From Dermatophagoides farinae (lineage: Eukaryota > Arthropoda > Arachnida > Sarcoptiformes > Pyroglyphidae), in the NCBI RefSeq assembly GCF_024713945.1, contig NC_134678.1:1922001-1986000 (forward strand): a stretch of 64,000 nucleotides of DNA. The letters run 5' to 3'. A model generated the notes under the pieces. That model ran no database searches, had not been told where the DNA came from, and saw only the letters and a list, made by a program, of their open reading frames with translations. This document shows positions 26,801 to 42,000 of this stretch, piece after piece. Made by a program: the position numbers and the translations under genes. The stretch's first letter is position 1; each line of letters opens with the position of its first letter.

Positions 26801-27282
26801 GATTTCTTAGACCGACACACACACACACACACATTCACACAGACTGTTTGTTTGTTCATTTCTTATAACAAAATTACTGGCTGACGAGCTTGTTGGCTCA
26901 TTCATTCACTTTCAATGTTTATTTGATTTGATTCGATATTCATCATTTTTTTTTTACTTTGGTCAAAGATATTTAAGTGTACATTTTTTACTAATTTTCT
27001 TTTAGTCTTCATTTGTTGATCTTGTTGTGTATGACACACACACACCACACCACTCAAACGCATTCACTGATATGAAATTGATTTTTTCGTCATCTAATAT
27101 TTCCATTGATAATTCGACATTGTTTCCACAATAATCATCATCATAATCATCAAATAGCAATAATCATCGGTTTTTTTATGTGTTTTTCAATTTATTTATT
27201 CAAAACATTATGAAATGAAATTTTTTTTTCTCCACAATTCTTTGAATATTAACATCGGTCAATTCATCAATGCCATCTATTT

Positions 27283-27315
<33 letters not shown>

Positions 27316-30256
27316 ATAATGATGAATGTGAATATGGTGACTTTAAATTGACAAATTTGTTCCTTGAAAATTAAAGGAATTATATTACAAACATCATCAT
27401 AAACAACAACAACAACAACAACAATCATTCAGAATCATTTTTATCAACAAAATTCTTCATTTTCATTCAAATAGAAAAAAAGTACAAATCAGCAACATTG
27501 ACAATATATTTGTTTATTCTGAATTTTTTTTTTGCGTCTGTGCGTGTGTGTGTGTATGTCTGTGCGTTTATTTGTTTAGCGGAGGCGGTAGTAGTACGAA
27601 GGAAAAGAAACCCAACCGCTATCATATTTTCGAATTAAAAAAGAAAAAAAATAATTTCAAAAATCATGAAAATAACGACGGTAGGTTTTATTATTTATCC
27701 AAAAAATCCATCTTTTTTATTTCTTTTTTGTCGTTGTTGTTGTTGTTGTAAATGTTGAAATAAATTTCATTTTGTCATGTATGTGTAATGAATAAAAAAC
27801 CACTATATGTTTGTGGTTTGCAAATTATGATGATCATTCATTCTTTGTTTGCTTGTTTGTTTTCTTTTTTGTCATTTATGATCATCCTGATTGAAGATGA
27901 ACAATCTTTTTTGTAATGAAAATAATAATGGATAGATAGATAAATCAATCCGAAAAAAAAATCTGAACAGGAAAAAAAATGGCAATGGAATGAAATGTGA
28001 TCCTCCGTTTTTGTTTTGTTTTGTTTTGGTTATCTACTAGTTTCGTTCGGCCACGGGTTGCATGTTATTCTTAAAAAACTCTATTTTGTCGTCATTTTTT
28101 GAAACACAATAATAATAATCAAAAATTACATATGATGAATACCTAGATAAATCCTTTAATGTTGGTCAGTCATAATCGAATCATGTCACATCAATATTTT
28201 TTTTTTGTTGTTGTTGATGATGCGATGATGATGATGACAATCTAAAATGCTTTGATCCATATATTTATTCAGGAATATATATGAAAAAAAAACGAAATTG
28301 TAAAGATAAAAACAAAATAGTATCCATTGTTTTCAAGTTTTGTTTTTGTTGTTTTGTTGTATTTTTTTTTCTTCTTCTTCTTCTTCGATCGTCCATTTAT
28401 AGCATTAAAATTATGATTTCGATGATGATGATGATGATGATCGATGGACACATAATGGACGATCATGACGATTATGATGATTATGATGATGATGATGATG
28501 ATAAAATTATTCTTCATCATCATCATCATAACTTTATGTAACATCGAAAAATGCATTTTTTGTTTCTGTTTCATTTTGTTCTTTTTTTTTTTTTTTGCTT
28601 AACCGATCAACCGACAAGAATGGTTTATATATTTGTGGTATATATATACAAAATCGAATCATTTTTCTTTTTTTTTCTTTTTTTTTTTTTTTGGTCAGTG
28701 CGATAATTTAGTCCTGTCATCATTATATTACATTAGTTTACTCTAACATATGTACAGCGTAATCAGTGAACAAACAACAACAACAACAACAACAACAACG
28801 AAAAGAAAATATCAAAAATCATCAAAAAAAAAAAAAAAAATAAATAATAGGTCAAAAATATAGATCCATTTTTCTGGTCCTTCTCATTTTTTTTTCGTTC
28901 TCGTTGCTGACCACACACACAAAAAAAAAATGTTTATTTCATTTTGTATCCATATATTCCAATCAAATCATCATCATCATCATCATCATTTATTTCAACA
29001 AAGAGTTATGATGATTTAAAATTATGGTTCTCTGTTGTTGTTTGAAGTTGTAGACAATATAACTTTTTATTATTGGCTTGGTTATTGTCTGGTTTTACAC
29101 ACACACACAATGATAACATGATCGAATCTTTGAAATATATTGATTTCATTAAGAAAAAAATTCTTTTTTTATATTTTTTCTCATCAAATCATAATGTTTG
29201 AAATCATTTTTTTTCTTTCCCCTGTGACAGAAAAAAAACGATAACGATGACGATGACCACCGTTGATAGATTTTGATGATGATGATGATGATGATGAGAA
29301 AGATGAAGAAAGGTGTGTGAAAAAAAAAGTTCACGGCAAATAATTTTTTTTCCATTTCAAGTACATTTTAACACAAGTGGAAAAAAAAGTGGAAAAATTC
29401 TTTTTTTTTCTCGATTTTCTGGCTACTGAATTTTATTTTCTCTTTTTATTAATTGATTTCAGCCATGTATGTGTGTGTGTGAGTGTGTGACAGCCATCAT
29501 CATCATCATCATTTTTATTATGATGATAATTTTGACCATACATTTATTGTGGTCTCATTGCTTTTCAAACTTGTCAACATGATAGTAACGGATAATGTTG
29601 TACCTGTTATATAATCAGCATCAGTTATCATCACCATTTAAAAATTTATAAATATAGAAAAAAAAACACTAAAAACATTCGACAAACAATCAAATATTAC
29701 ATTCTTTTAAATAGCTGTTTTTTTTGCCAGACAAGAAAAAAATAATAATTTTAACACCTGTTAACCGATTCTATTTTTTTTCTCAATCATTTCATCTTAC
29801 TCTCATCATCATCATCATTTCTATAGATAGATGTATTTGTTTGGATGTATTTTTTAAACTTTTTTTTCCTACAATCTACAAGTACCTTTTTATTTATTTA
29901 TTTTTTATATTTTTTTTTGTTTGATTCTCATCATTCATTCACACGGCCACATTGAACACACACACACACACATACATACACCTGTATAGACAGTAAACGG
30001 GGCCATAATAAAATGTTTCGACAATGATCACACACACACACATACATACATACCAGACACATATTCAGCAGCATAGTTTTGGTTTCACACATTTTTTTTC
30101 TTCATCTTGTTTATTGTCCAAATTCTAGGAATCCTATTTAGTCAAGAAATACCAAAATTATTACCAATATATTTAGCGATTTTTCATTTTTTTCAAAGAA
30201 ATTTTTTCCTCTCTTTTTTTTGGAAAAAAATGTGATCTATTCACATCACGATTGAT

Positions 30257-30281
30257 TGATCGATCGATCGATCGATCGATG
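30257..30281. repeat. (GATC)n tetranucleotide run
   Basis: About six perfect GATC/ATCG units occur in non-coding DNA. Confidence 0.9.
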
Positions 30282-33200
30282 ATGATATATACAATTGAAT
30301 GACGATGATGAATGAATGAAACTTATATAACCAATTAGAGAAATAAGTAACCGAGAGTCTTGTGTGTGTGAGCGATTGTAATCCTTTTTTTTTGGTTGCT
30401 GCTGCTGTTGTTTTCCATTTCCATTTTCATTTTGATAAACATTTCAATTTTGTTTGTCTGTCTGTCGATGTTTTGGTTTCGCCTTGATGAACAGGTGAGA
30501 TATACCTGTTGTTGTTTGTATGCAGGTTAAAAACAATTGTCTGTTTTTTTTTCACTTCTCTCTCTCCTTCTACAATGAATTCATTCGTTCACAATATTTT
30601 TTTTTTTTTTTTTTTTGATTCTCGATTATTATCATTATTTTTGTTCACATTCACACTTTTATAAAGCCGAACAAACAAACAAACAAACACACACCAATAA
30701 TTCACTTCAATGAAGATTTTTTTTTCACATTTATATCTAATGAAAATGTTCCAAAAAAAAAGTGTTGCGCTTTTATTCACACACTATTCAGACGTGTTTC
30801 TCTTTGTTACACTTGATGATGTTTTTTTTTCATACAGGTAAACACACACACACACACACACACACGCAAAATACCGGCTGATGTTTGATGCTGCGAAAGA
30901 TATCTTAATCTTGATTTTCTTTTTTCTTTCCACTTGATAATTTCTTTATATTGTTTTGTTTTTGTTGTTTGATGATGGACATGGAAAATTCTTTATTTAC
31001 ACCTACTAAAATTTTCAATAATTTTCTTTTCCTTTTTTTTCATCAAATAATAAAGAAAACAAAACAAAACCGAACAAAACATCATAATTTATTCCATGTG
31101 TTTCGTGGCCACTATCTATTTTTTTTTGTTTTGTTTTGTTGTCGTTCATTGTTGTTGTTGTTGTTGTTGTTGTTTTTTTATTGTTTCTGATAACAATAAT
31201 AATGAAGAGAAAGTCTAGATGCAACAAAAACGAATAATAAACGAATTATTAAATGGCACTAAATCTTGAATAAAAAGATTCAGTGTTTATGATAACAGTA
31301 CATCAGATATGAAGATATGATGGTCATGTTTGATGCCGAAAAACAAAACAAAAAAAAAAGAAAAAAAAATTCAAAATTGGTCAGTTTATTATCATCATAC
31401 CGATAATAAAGATGGAACAAAAAAACATTGATTGATTGTGAAACAATAGATTGGATGAAGATATATGTTAATTTGTATGGCACGATTTTGTTGTTGTTTT
31501 TATCATTATCATTGTTGATAGATACAATTATGGATTATATATGATTATACTATTATTATTACCCTAATATACACTCTTTCATTACATTGATTGGTTCAAT
31601 AATTTTTATTTTTTTTCTGTTCATTGTCTATTTTATATCGATCGTTTTCATTCTTTTCTTTTCATCATCGTGAATTTTGGTCACGCTGATCAATCGATCG
31701 ATTATTATTATTCGGTTCAGGTATCTAGCAATTTGTAAATTTTTTTTTTTTTTTTTTTTGATAATTGTTTCAAATTTTTTTCTTTTTCATTTCTTCAATT
31801 GTGAAATCAATTTTAACCACCGGATCGTATCATCACTATAGGAAGTATAAGTTCATCATCATCATCATCATGATAAAGTTTGGTAATAAATGAGTGAAAT
31901 TGAACAAAAAAAAATTTTTTTTTGATTTCCATCACTTTCTCACCGGTGATGTTTTCATCACAATATATTCAGGTTGATTTTAACTTTCCCTCATTGATGC
32001 GTTAATATTATCATCATTAAAAAAAAAAAATTTCTCATATAAAAAAAACAAGCCAAATTAGGAAGAGAGAAAAAAAAAATACTGAACCAGAAAGTAACGA
32101 AAAACATTTCAGCTTCTGGTCGTAATAATAATAATGGTGGTGGTTGTGTTTTTTTTCATTTTCATTTTCACCATATTCTACCACCATCTCAATCTCCTGT
32201 TGCCATTTGGATGTAAAGAGCTAGCTAGTGAACGATTTTTTTTTCATTCGTTTCTTTTAAATTTAGTCATATATGACCTAAATTTGTATTTTTTTCTGGT
32301 TGTGGGATAAATGTGAATGAAAAACAAAAAGACAACAACAACAACAACAACAGCAACACAATAATAATCATAATAATGAAAAAAGAAAAAAAAAATTTTT
32401 ATTTTGTTTTCAATGAAATAATAAATAATCACTATACACAATGGTGAAGATGAGTGAATGGAATCTGTGTATGTTTGTATGAGAAATAAAGAGTGAGAGC
32501 GAAAATAATGGTAATGGTGTGGTCAGTCAAAACATTTTAACAGCTTCCCATTATTATAATAATAATAATAATAAAAAGTAAGAGTTTTATGTAGTAAACT
32601 TAAACACAAAACATTTTGTAATTTGAAAATCTGTTTTTTTTTTGCAGTTACTTAATAGAACTGATGATTCATTCTGATGGAACAATCATCGTTCCGGTGT
32701 TTTTTTTTCATTTATTTTATTGTCATTTTTTTTTTGTTAGTAGAAATGGGAGAGAAAAAAGTGGTAAGAATTTTTTCATCTGCACTATACATTTGTACAT
32801 TTGCAATAAGGTGATGATAGATAATCAATTGTAAAATTTTAAAAAAAAATGACAAAATTTTTTTCATCAACCATTAAGCTGTTTGGTTGGTTGGCTGGCT
32901 GGCTGTATTCTTAGATAATATATACAGACATAGACCATTTATTTTTGTTTTCTCTTTGATCAAGTTTCATTATATCCATAAGTGTTTTACGTTTTGATTT
33001 TCGTTTCACTTGTTGATGATAATGATGATGATGATGTGGAATGAAATATATACATGAGCTAGCAAAACAACAACAACAACAACAAAAAAATTTCCTCAAT
33101 CTATCCAATGTTCGTCTATTACGATGTTTGGCACATTCATTCATTCATTCATTCATTCATTCATTCATTGATCAGAATGGAAACAAACAAACAAAAAAAA

Positions 33201-35348
33201 TTGCTAAAATTAGTCTTTGTTCCTTGTGTGTGTGTGTGTGTATGTTTTATATGTACGAGGTGAATAAACAATCTGTCTATTGGTTAACTATCCTACGGCG
33301 GATATAAACACGAAAAACTATCAGACTACGATCAGATCATCATCATCATCATCATCAACTTGCATTAATGGATATTATATATATACGATATATACGGTAT
33401 ATATAACGGGTATAGTTAGATATAACAATATCAACAAGTAAAAAAGAAGAAGAAAAAGGGAAAAAAATTGCCAATCTATTACCAGTTCAGAGAGTAAAAA
33501 AAAAAATAGCAATTGCATTTAATTGCCCGATTCATTTTTGTCTAATTTTAGAGTGAAAAAAAAACATTTGAAAAAAAATAATCAATTTTCTACTCTCTCT
33601 CTCTCTCACTCTCTTCCTTTCATTCTCTATTGGTCAGCGACCGGACTTATTCATTCATTCATTCATTCGTTAGACGAAAATTAATTTGCATCTGATTATC
33701 AACAACAAATAATTATAAAATTTATTTCATTTCATTTTTTTTTCTTTGCTGTTCAAATTTAAATCCATATATACAAATGGATATGAATGTAAAATGTGAA
33801 TGGTAAAAATTTTCCAATGCATTAATGCTAATGATGGTGCAAATGTATGTACATTAATTTAAATGATGATGATGATGATGATAGACTACAAGATGATTGT
33901 AAGACAGGAAAGCAATAATAATAATAATAAAAAAAATGGTAGAAAAAAAAGTAAAATTTTATCATTATCATCAATGTGGATCTTTTGCTCGGCATTTTTT
34001 GTTCATGGATGTTTAAACTTGTTGTTGTTGTTGGTGTTGCAATAATAAAAATGAAATAAAACTATTTCATTTTTTGTGAAAAATGAAAAAAAAGTGATGC
34101 TTGAAAACAATGGCAATAACCCTTTTTTTTCCTTTTTTTTCGAGATTGTTTTTGATTGATGATGATTGATCAAAAAAAAAAAAAAAAAAAAAAACAAAAT
34201 ATCAAGTAGTGAGGACAATAACACGAGAGATTTTATTACATGGATCTTTTTTTCATGTTTTCTCATAATAACCGAATGATATATATTTGAATCAAATCAG
34301 TATGGCCACTCACTCACACACACACACATCATTACAATTACAACAACATCACTTCATCACAAAATACAATCTTTCACCTTTGGTGCTTTTGTTGTATTTT
34401 TCATTTTTCATTTTTTTTTGCTGTTGTGAATTAGTATGACATAATTTTGTGTTAAATGTTTTAGCCAGACGTATTGATTCAATTTTTTTTTTGCCAGATA
34501 TGTCGTAGTTGTTGTTGTTGCCGTTGTTGATGATGATGATCATCATGTATGGAACTGTTTGGCTTTCGTTCCTGTGGTGTATAACAATTTCATTTAATTT
34601 AAATTCGAGACGCATAACGAATTCATTCATTTTCAAATTTCCCATCTAAACCTCTCTCTTTTTTTCGTTTTTTTTTCATTTTGATTTTACTTGACTTCAT
34701 TCAAAATTCATTTCATGAAAAAATAATCAAAAAAAAAAAATCTTTTCATATAATTACAATTGTCAATTGTGTGTGTGTGTGTGTTTGTGTATGTTTAACA
34801 ATCTTGGTGGTCAAATATATGTTTGCCTCTGATACAATGATTGCGAGAGAGAGAGAGAGGGAAAAAAATGAGATATTAAACCAGAAACGAAAATGAAAAT
34901 GTGTCCACGACGATGATGATGATGATGATGATGGTGATGGACATCGATCGTTCGATTGATTGATTGGTGTTGCCTGTGAGCAATTTTTTTTTGTTTCTTT
35001 TTAGAAACATCATCATTATTATTATAATTCAAGTCTATATATGAGGCACACAATAAGATTATTATTATTATATTGAACACCATACCTATTGATGATGAAC
35101 ATGTGTTCTAAAATCGATGGATCAATCAAATGAGATCATATATCGGTTTCTAATATATCAAAAGTGAAAACTATTGCCTTGTAATAATAAATGAAAAAAT
35201 AATTTGAGAAAAATTTTTTTTTTTTTTTTTTGACAGCAAAAGTAGTCATTATTATTATTATTATTATTTCATCATTTTTCTTGTCCGGTAAATTTTCTTT
35301 TACATTTCTTTGGTTGGTTGATTCAATCCCAAATAATATTTGTGGTCA

Positions 35349-35379
<31 letters not shown>

Positions 35380-37111
35380 GACAACAACAGATAGTAATTA
35401 TTGATGAAGTGTACAATCAATATCATTAGATCATATGTCTTGAAAATGTCTAGCCAATATAACTGAGATGATAATGATTATCGTGGTCAATCTCTCTGTG
35501 TGTGTGTGTGTGTATGTGGGAGAAAAAAAAAAGAAAGAAAAATTAAAACTCAATAGTACATCAAAATGTTTTTCTTACCTATACCAGATTTTTTGGATAT
35601 CCATTTTCAGTATTCACTATAGTACAATTCAAATTCATCATTCGAAATCAATAATAATCAAATGAAATGACTAGATGAAATGAATAGTTGCCAGATTTTG
35701 TTGTTTTTGTTTTTGTTTTTGTTTTTTGCAGTCGATATTCATTTTCAATTTTTCTTGTGTGGATTTAATAATAACTACCTGACAAAAAGAATATTTGTTT
35801 TATATATCTTCAAACCTTAAAGATGAAATGAATGCGAAAAAAAAATCGTTATGATAATCATATCTTTTGGATGTTAATGAAGTTTATTACAATAAATGAT
35901 TTTTCTTGGTTTGTCTATTTGTTTTTTGTTTTTGGTTTCGGTTGTCCAAATATTCACCGATAATGCATAACAATATTCGATAGATACATCGAAATAGACA
36001 TTGATCAATTTCATTCATGTCATGTTGATGATGATGATGATGATGATGTTGGTATTCAACATGTAAAAAAATGAACAAATCATCATTTTTAATATATATA
36101 CATGTTTTACGAAACAAAACTAAAAACATTCAGGTAGCTGACATATAACTTGTCGGATTTGATGTTTTCACCACATGTTTTTTTTATATACATGTAAATA
36201 TTGTTGGCAATATAGCGAAAGTTAATTTATTATTATTATTATTATTATATACTTTCTTCAATCTGTTTTGTTGTTGGAATTGTTTTGGTCATCATCGTCA
36301 TCATCGTCATCATCGTCATCATCATCATCATCATCATCAACATCATCATAGTTAATTATTATTCGTTTGTTGTTCAAGTGAAGAGTGAAAAAAAAATCCA
36401 TTCAAAAAATTCGTGACGACAATTTGGCAATGTTGTTGTTGTTGTTGTTGTCATAGTTGTCATCGTACCTTGTACCGTAAATGATGGTCGTGTCTTCATC
36501 AAAACAAAAAAATGATGTTTTTTTCGGGTTTGGTATTTTTTTTTTTTTTTTTGAAAATTTTACAACTGATTATATTTAAACTGGCTCCATTTATTTAACA
36601 TTTAGAATAATATAAAGGTGGTGGTCCACATTCTGTTCTACAATATATACTTGTCATATTCAGGAATTTCAATTCAACAAAACAAGACAATGCAATACAA
36701 GACAGTTTGATGTTTCTTTTTTTTTGTATTGACACCAATAAAATCAAGCCATAATAATAATACAAAATAATCATGAATACTTGGTAATAACAACAACGCA
36801 GGAAAAAAACCAGATTCATTTTTTGATACAATTTTTTTTTCTAATGGACTCATTTTCTTATGTTGTGTGTTTGATAGAATAATATACTAATATATATCGG
36901 TTTTGGTAAAGAAAAACGAAAAAAATGATCTTAAATTGTGTGTGTGCGTTTGTGTATGCCATCATATTATCTGCGATAAAATATATTGATTGATGGTCGT
37001 CGTTGTCTTCTTTTCTTTTACTTTTATCTTTTGTCTATTATTTGATTATTGTATGTTTTCTTTCAATAATTTTTTTTTTCATTTTTCTTTTTTTTTTCTT
37101 GAAAACTATAG

Positions 37112-40100
37112 AAAAGCATCATATTGTTGTTGCTTTATGCAACATTAATGGCCATAACAATACCTATAGTATATTCGAATGAAATGATTGAAGATAATAA
37201 TGAAGAAAATGGTTCAATACTACAAAAATCAGCATCACAACAATATCCATCGTTTGAATCTTCATCATCTAATTTTGATCAAAGAAATGAAGAATTTGGA
37301 TTAAGAAAATCTAATCCATTTGAATCACATCAAATGAATATGGATAATAATGATGGTGATTATTCAACACAACAATCTCAACATCAATATGATACATCAA
37401 TGAATGATGGCCAAAATAATAATAATAATAATAATGGTGATTCATCAATGCAAAGTCCATATCGAGAGTTTGGACCTAGTATTTATAATATGCATACAAT
37501 GAATGGTGGCGATACTCAATCATATGGACAAAATGATGGTTCAGAATCCAATCAAGAGTCCGGATCATTTACACCTGTTTCATTATCTGTTGATGAAGCA
37601 TTTAGAAAATATTTTCCAAATGAAAAAGATGCACAAGATGGACCATATTCACAACAATCACAAGGACAATCCATGGATGGCTATTCAAATCAACAGGTAT
37701 GATTTGAAAAAACAAAAAAAAAATTGAATATGCATTTCTAACACATAACACACTGGACTTGCCCTTTTAAATCAAAATCCCAACACCGTAATGAAAAAAC
37801 ATCACAAGTTAATATTTTTTTTTCCAGGGCTATAAAACTCATACTAAAAATTCACCTATTTATAGCTTATCCAATTGAAAATCTTATCGATTCAGATTAA
37901 TCGACATTAAAAATGAGCATAACAAGATTATGAGGATGCTTTTAATATAGCAGTAAATCGAAAAAAAATCACATTGAAAGTGATCATATAGAATTATCCT
38001 ATGTGATTTTTTTTTCATCTTTGCTAAAAATATTTAAAGATTATGAACAACAACAACAAAAAAAAGTTCAGTTTGAATCCGTTCATCATTTTCAATCCAA
38101 TTTCTAATTATATCGATTGAATCGATGATGATAATGATTGAGTTTCGATTAATAGAAAAAAAAATCCAATAGAAATAGCATTTTTTTCAGATTCATTCAT
38201 GATTTAATGTGAAAACAAGTGTTGATCATCGATTTCTAACTGGTTAAAAACTATTAAAACGATTATACTACAATATATATATGATTATATATAATATAAA
38301 AGTTATAATCAATGAACCATTTTCTTCAAAAAAAAGCATCATCATCACTAATACCAATTTGAATGTGTTTGCTCAAATGTTTTTGGTTTTCTTTCTTTGC
38401 TTACCATGAAATTATTCAAATGATGTACTTGGATTAGATTAGCCTTTATCGTTACAATTGTAATACATTATGATGCAGAAATATAACAACTCGAGAACAA
38501 GAGAGAGAAAGAGAGATTACCAGAAAACCTATCATTAATTTTTTTTTTTGCATTTGTGTTGTCAACACTATTATTGGATATTCATTTTCATTATCGACTG
38601 ATTATTCTCTGATCATCATCTATTCTAAATCGATTGATCCATCTATTGGATGATTGGATGCATTGAGAAAATTCAAATTTTTTTTTACCATATGACTTTG
38701 AATATGATTTTTAGGTAGTTCGAAATATACGAAATGTTGATGAGATGATAATGATGATGATGATGATGATGATCGTCTTCATCATCTTGTTGTATACCTC
38801 GCCCAATGATCAATCATAGATTTAGTCTTGTTTTACTTTTGAATCATTTATGTTTTTTTTTGTCTTAACTTTTGGATAGATACAAACATTCATTCGGCTG
38901 GTTTATATATATTAGCAATTAATGTGAAACATTCACCTTTAGTATAGAAAGAAAATGGCTATCTAATCTGTATCGAATAATGGCGATTCAACGTGAAGTA
39001 TTTTTTAAACATCTTGTCAAATTTAGATCTGGCCATGCCGATGTAATAAGCGTGTTTGTGTATATGTGTCTAGTTAACGATCCCATTGATCCGGTTAGCC
39101 ATTGATCAGTATGTCGGTCAGCAGTAGTAATGCCAGCCAAATAGTGGTGGTGGTGGTGGTGGTGAAAGTTTATTTTCGTCATCGTTAAAGTTTTTTTTGG
39201 AATCAATTTCAATTCGATTTTATTTTATTTTCTTTTTCCACTTTGACCAATTCAGATTGAAAGTTTTTTTTTCAAGATTATTTAAGCTATTTTTCTGTTC
39301 CACTGTTTTCGGTTAATTAGTATGCTACACATTTATTTATGGCTACGGTGAATTAGAAATATAATTTAAATCTTTTTTTCGTTTTTCTTTTTGGTCGATG
39401 AAAATTAATTTTCTTATTTTTTTTTCTTTTTGCTTATTTTTTTCAGGCGAATGGCGATAAAGGAGTCGTGAATATTGATAGTATAAGGGAAATTGTTGAA
39501 AAGCAACCATTAGCACGGCCAGATCCATTTGATCCACCATCACCGCCATTATCGGCATTTTTACCGCCACCACCAAATTCTCAGCTTGTTGAATCATCCG
39601 GATCACAACAGCCGGATCAACATCAATATCAACAAGCGATGGCATCACAAACAACATTACCTGAACAGATTGCAGCCAATATGCCACAATCAGATTCTGG
39701 TTCATCTCAAGCCTATATGAATCAAGCACATCCACAGATTCCAATACAACCAATTAATACATTCAAAGCACAGGAACCAGATATGCCACAATCAAGTTTC
39801 ATAAATCCACCTCCAATGATGTCACAACCACCGCCATCAAAGTTTTCATTCTCAAAAGATTCAATCATATCTATTGATAATGGAAATAATGACAATGACA
39901 ATAATAACGATTCTGGTTTAAGTGATGAAAATGAAGATGAAGGCTATGCATATAATACGGAAAATATTGATGAAAATGGTAAAAAAGTATTAGTCTATCA
40001 ACGTCCAGTTGATTTACCTGAATTGAATACAGGAAATAAATTCGATATCTATGGACAAAGTGGACATACTGGACAAAGTTCAAATCAAGAAATCAGTTCA

Positions 40101-42000
40101 ATTTATCATAAACAAAATGATCAAAGTTTGTCATCCATGGATCAAGGAATGAATATTCAGGATTCATTAATGAATAATGATAATTATAAATATCAGAATG
40201 AAATCACTATTCAACGTGATAAACAATCGATGGATAATGATATGTTTCAAATGAATCCAATTGATATGCGACCACCACCACCACCGCCATCATTTTTTAC
40301 GGATTTCACTGATTATGAACCATCAGGACATTCATTTCAAAATCAACCTCAACCATCACATCAATCGGAACAACGACATCAACAACAACAACAACATCAA
40401 CAATCATGGACTCCACAAAATCATAATAATATGCCTTCAATGGATTTTGGTGGCGGTAAAATGACCGAAGGTTTACAACAAATTGAATACGGTGGATTTG
40501 TTCCAATCAAAAAGCCACACATATCTAATTCGGATATGAATAATCAACAGCCTTTAAATGGTGGAGATTATATGGTTCAAAATGGTCCACAATCTAAAGC
40601 TCCATATGAATACAATGCTAACAATAATGTGGAATATGTTCAACAACCATTGCCTTCGCCACAACCGCAAATGGGAAATATGATCCAAATAACGCCTTCT
40701 TCACCACAACAAGGTTCACAATCAATGCCACCGTCACAGCAATCGAAACAAACATTCCGTCAAAATTTAAATTTTGAATCTGAATATCATGGACCTGGAT
40801 CATTCAATGAACCACCATCAATTTTCGATACACCAAACATTCATCATAACTATTTACCATTATCAGCTCCATCATCACATCAACAACAAATGTCCACACA
40901 AAATGGTGGCGGTTATCCACAAGAACATGAACATTTTCATGTGAATAAAATCCATGATATTCATGTGAAACCATTGTATGGAAAAGATGCAACGAAAAAA
41001 TTACGCGAATTAGGTATCAATGAAGATGAATTCTATGGTACAGTGAATAAAATATTACAAAAATCTCGTCCAATGGGCAAACCAAACAAGCACTTTGAAA
41101 CATCATCATCTCGTATGCCTTTGTTGCCACCATATCTACCAAAAGTTAATCTTTATAGAGCTCCACCGAAAAATCGACCACGACCTTTTGGCAATAATGG
41201 CCGTAAAAAGAATCGATTCTATCACAACAATCTGATTGCTGAAGATATTGAATTGAGTAAGTAAATCAATTTCATTCGGATAGCATGTTTTTAGGCCAGA
41301 GATTAATTGATAATTTTCAAACAATTATTAATTAATTAATTGGCATTTTTTGTTATTTATAGAATTTTTAAAAGATGAACTTCCGCCAGGTGCATCATAC
41401 AATCCTCGTGACGTTGGCCTTGATGAATCAGTATTGGCTCAGCTTCATTTATTGGATAGTGGTATTGGCGGATATCGTTTTCCTGGACCAATGTCTAATG
41501 GCCAACATTCTCATCATCGACCATTGTTTCGTAAACCATCAGTGCCATATAAAAAATCTAATGCAGCAGCATCATCATCAGGTAGTAGTGGTGGTAGTGG
41601 ACCACATGCAATGAACAGTATGATCATGCCATTCATTTATCAATCACCAAATGCTCAACATAACACTAATCGTTCACCACATTCAACATCATCAATAACA
41701 CGTAACAAAGGATTCTATCCAGCTTATGGTTATCGTGCTGCAGCATCCGAATTGAAACCACAATTTATATTGCCAAAAGGAAAACATTTTAAATTTCTTC
41801 ATCAAAAACAACAGCAAAAAATCACGCCCACTGATTCAAGTAATCTAAATCTTTTCTTGTCACCATCATCATCGACATCATCATCATCGGCTACAACGAT
41901 TGATGGTGGCCAACGGCCATTAGCAAATATATTCGGTATACGATCGATCAAAGGAATTCGATCACTAGTCTCCTATCTGACAGGCGGAGTATCTGGTTGA
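37112..42000 (+). CDS. Large secreted Gln/Asn/Pro/Ser-rich protein, first coding exon not found
   Basis: Exons are 37112-37696, 39447-41256 and 41363-42000. Donors are GTATGA and GTAAGT, and acceptors follow pyrimidine tracts (TTTTCAG, TTATAG). The phases agree and give 1010 residues to the TGA at 41998-42000. The first exon here has no ATG before its hydrophobic segment. It reads KSIILLLLYATLMAITIPIV then YSNE, the core of a signal peptide, so a short upstream exon with the start codon must exist. The protein is mostly low-complexity Gln/Asn/Ser/Pro, with proline runs near the start of the second exon and in its middle (MRPPPPPPSF). More ordered-looking parts are KPLYGKDATKKLRELGINED, the start of the last exon (FLKDELPPGASYNPRDVGLD) and the C-terminal FGIRSIKGIRSLVSYLTGG. 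I do not recognise the family. An extracellular matrix or cuticle role is a guess. The 1750-bp intron 37697-39446 holds only repeats. Confidence 0.8.

Larger units (their letters stand above)
11043..37111. other. 26-kb gene-poor, simple-repeat-rich stretch
   Basis: No coding region could be supported on either strand. Open frames here are translations of ATC/GAT, CT/GA, CAA/TTG, CATT or poly-A/T runs. None has a recognisable domain, and none joins into a longer frame through splice sites that I could follow. Since the gene beginning at 37112 lacks its first coding exon, part of this stretch may be its first intron. Notable items (a long CT run, a 63-bp tandem duplication, a 19-bp perfect inverted repeat, a GATC tetranucleotide run) are listed separately. 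No tRNA B-box-like GGTTCGAATCC was seen. Confidence 0.55.

Noticed and set aside
36296-36345. Regularly spaced CATCATCGT repeats that could suggest an array
   Set aside because: It is a simple trinucleotide-derived repeat without unique spacers; not CRISPR, and the DNA is eukaryotic.
39343-40992. Minus-strand frames opposite the large secreted protein
   Set aside because: They are antisense shadows of the Gln/His/Pro-rich coding exon, with no features of their own.
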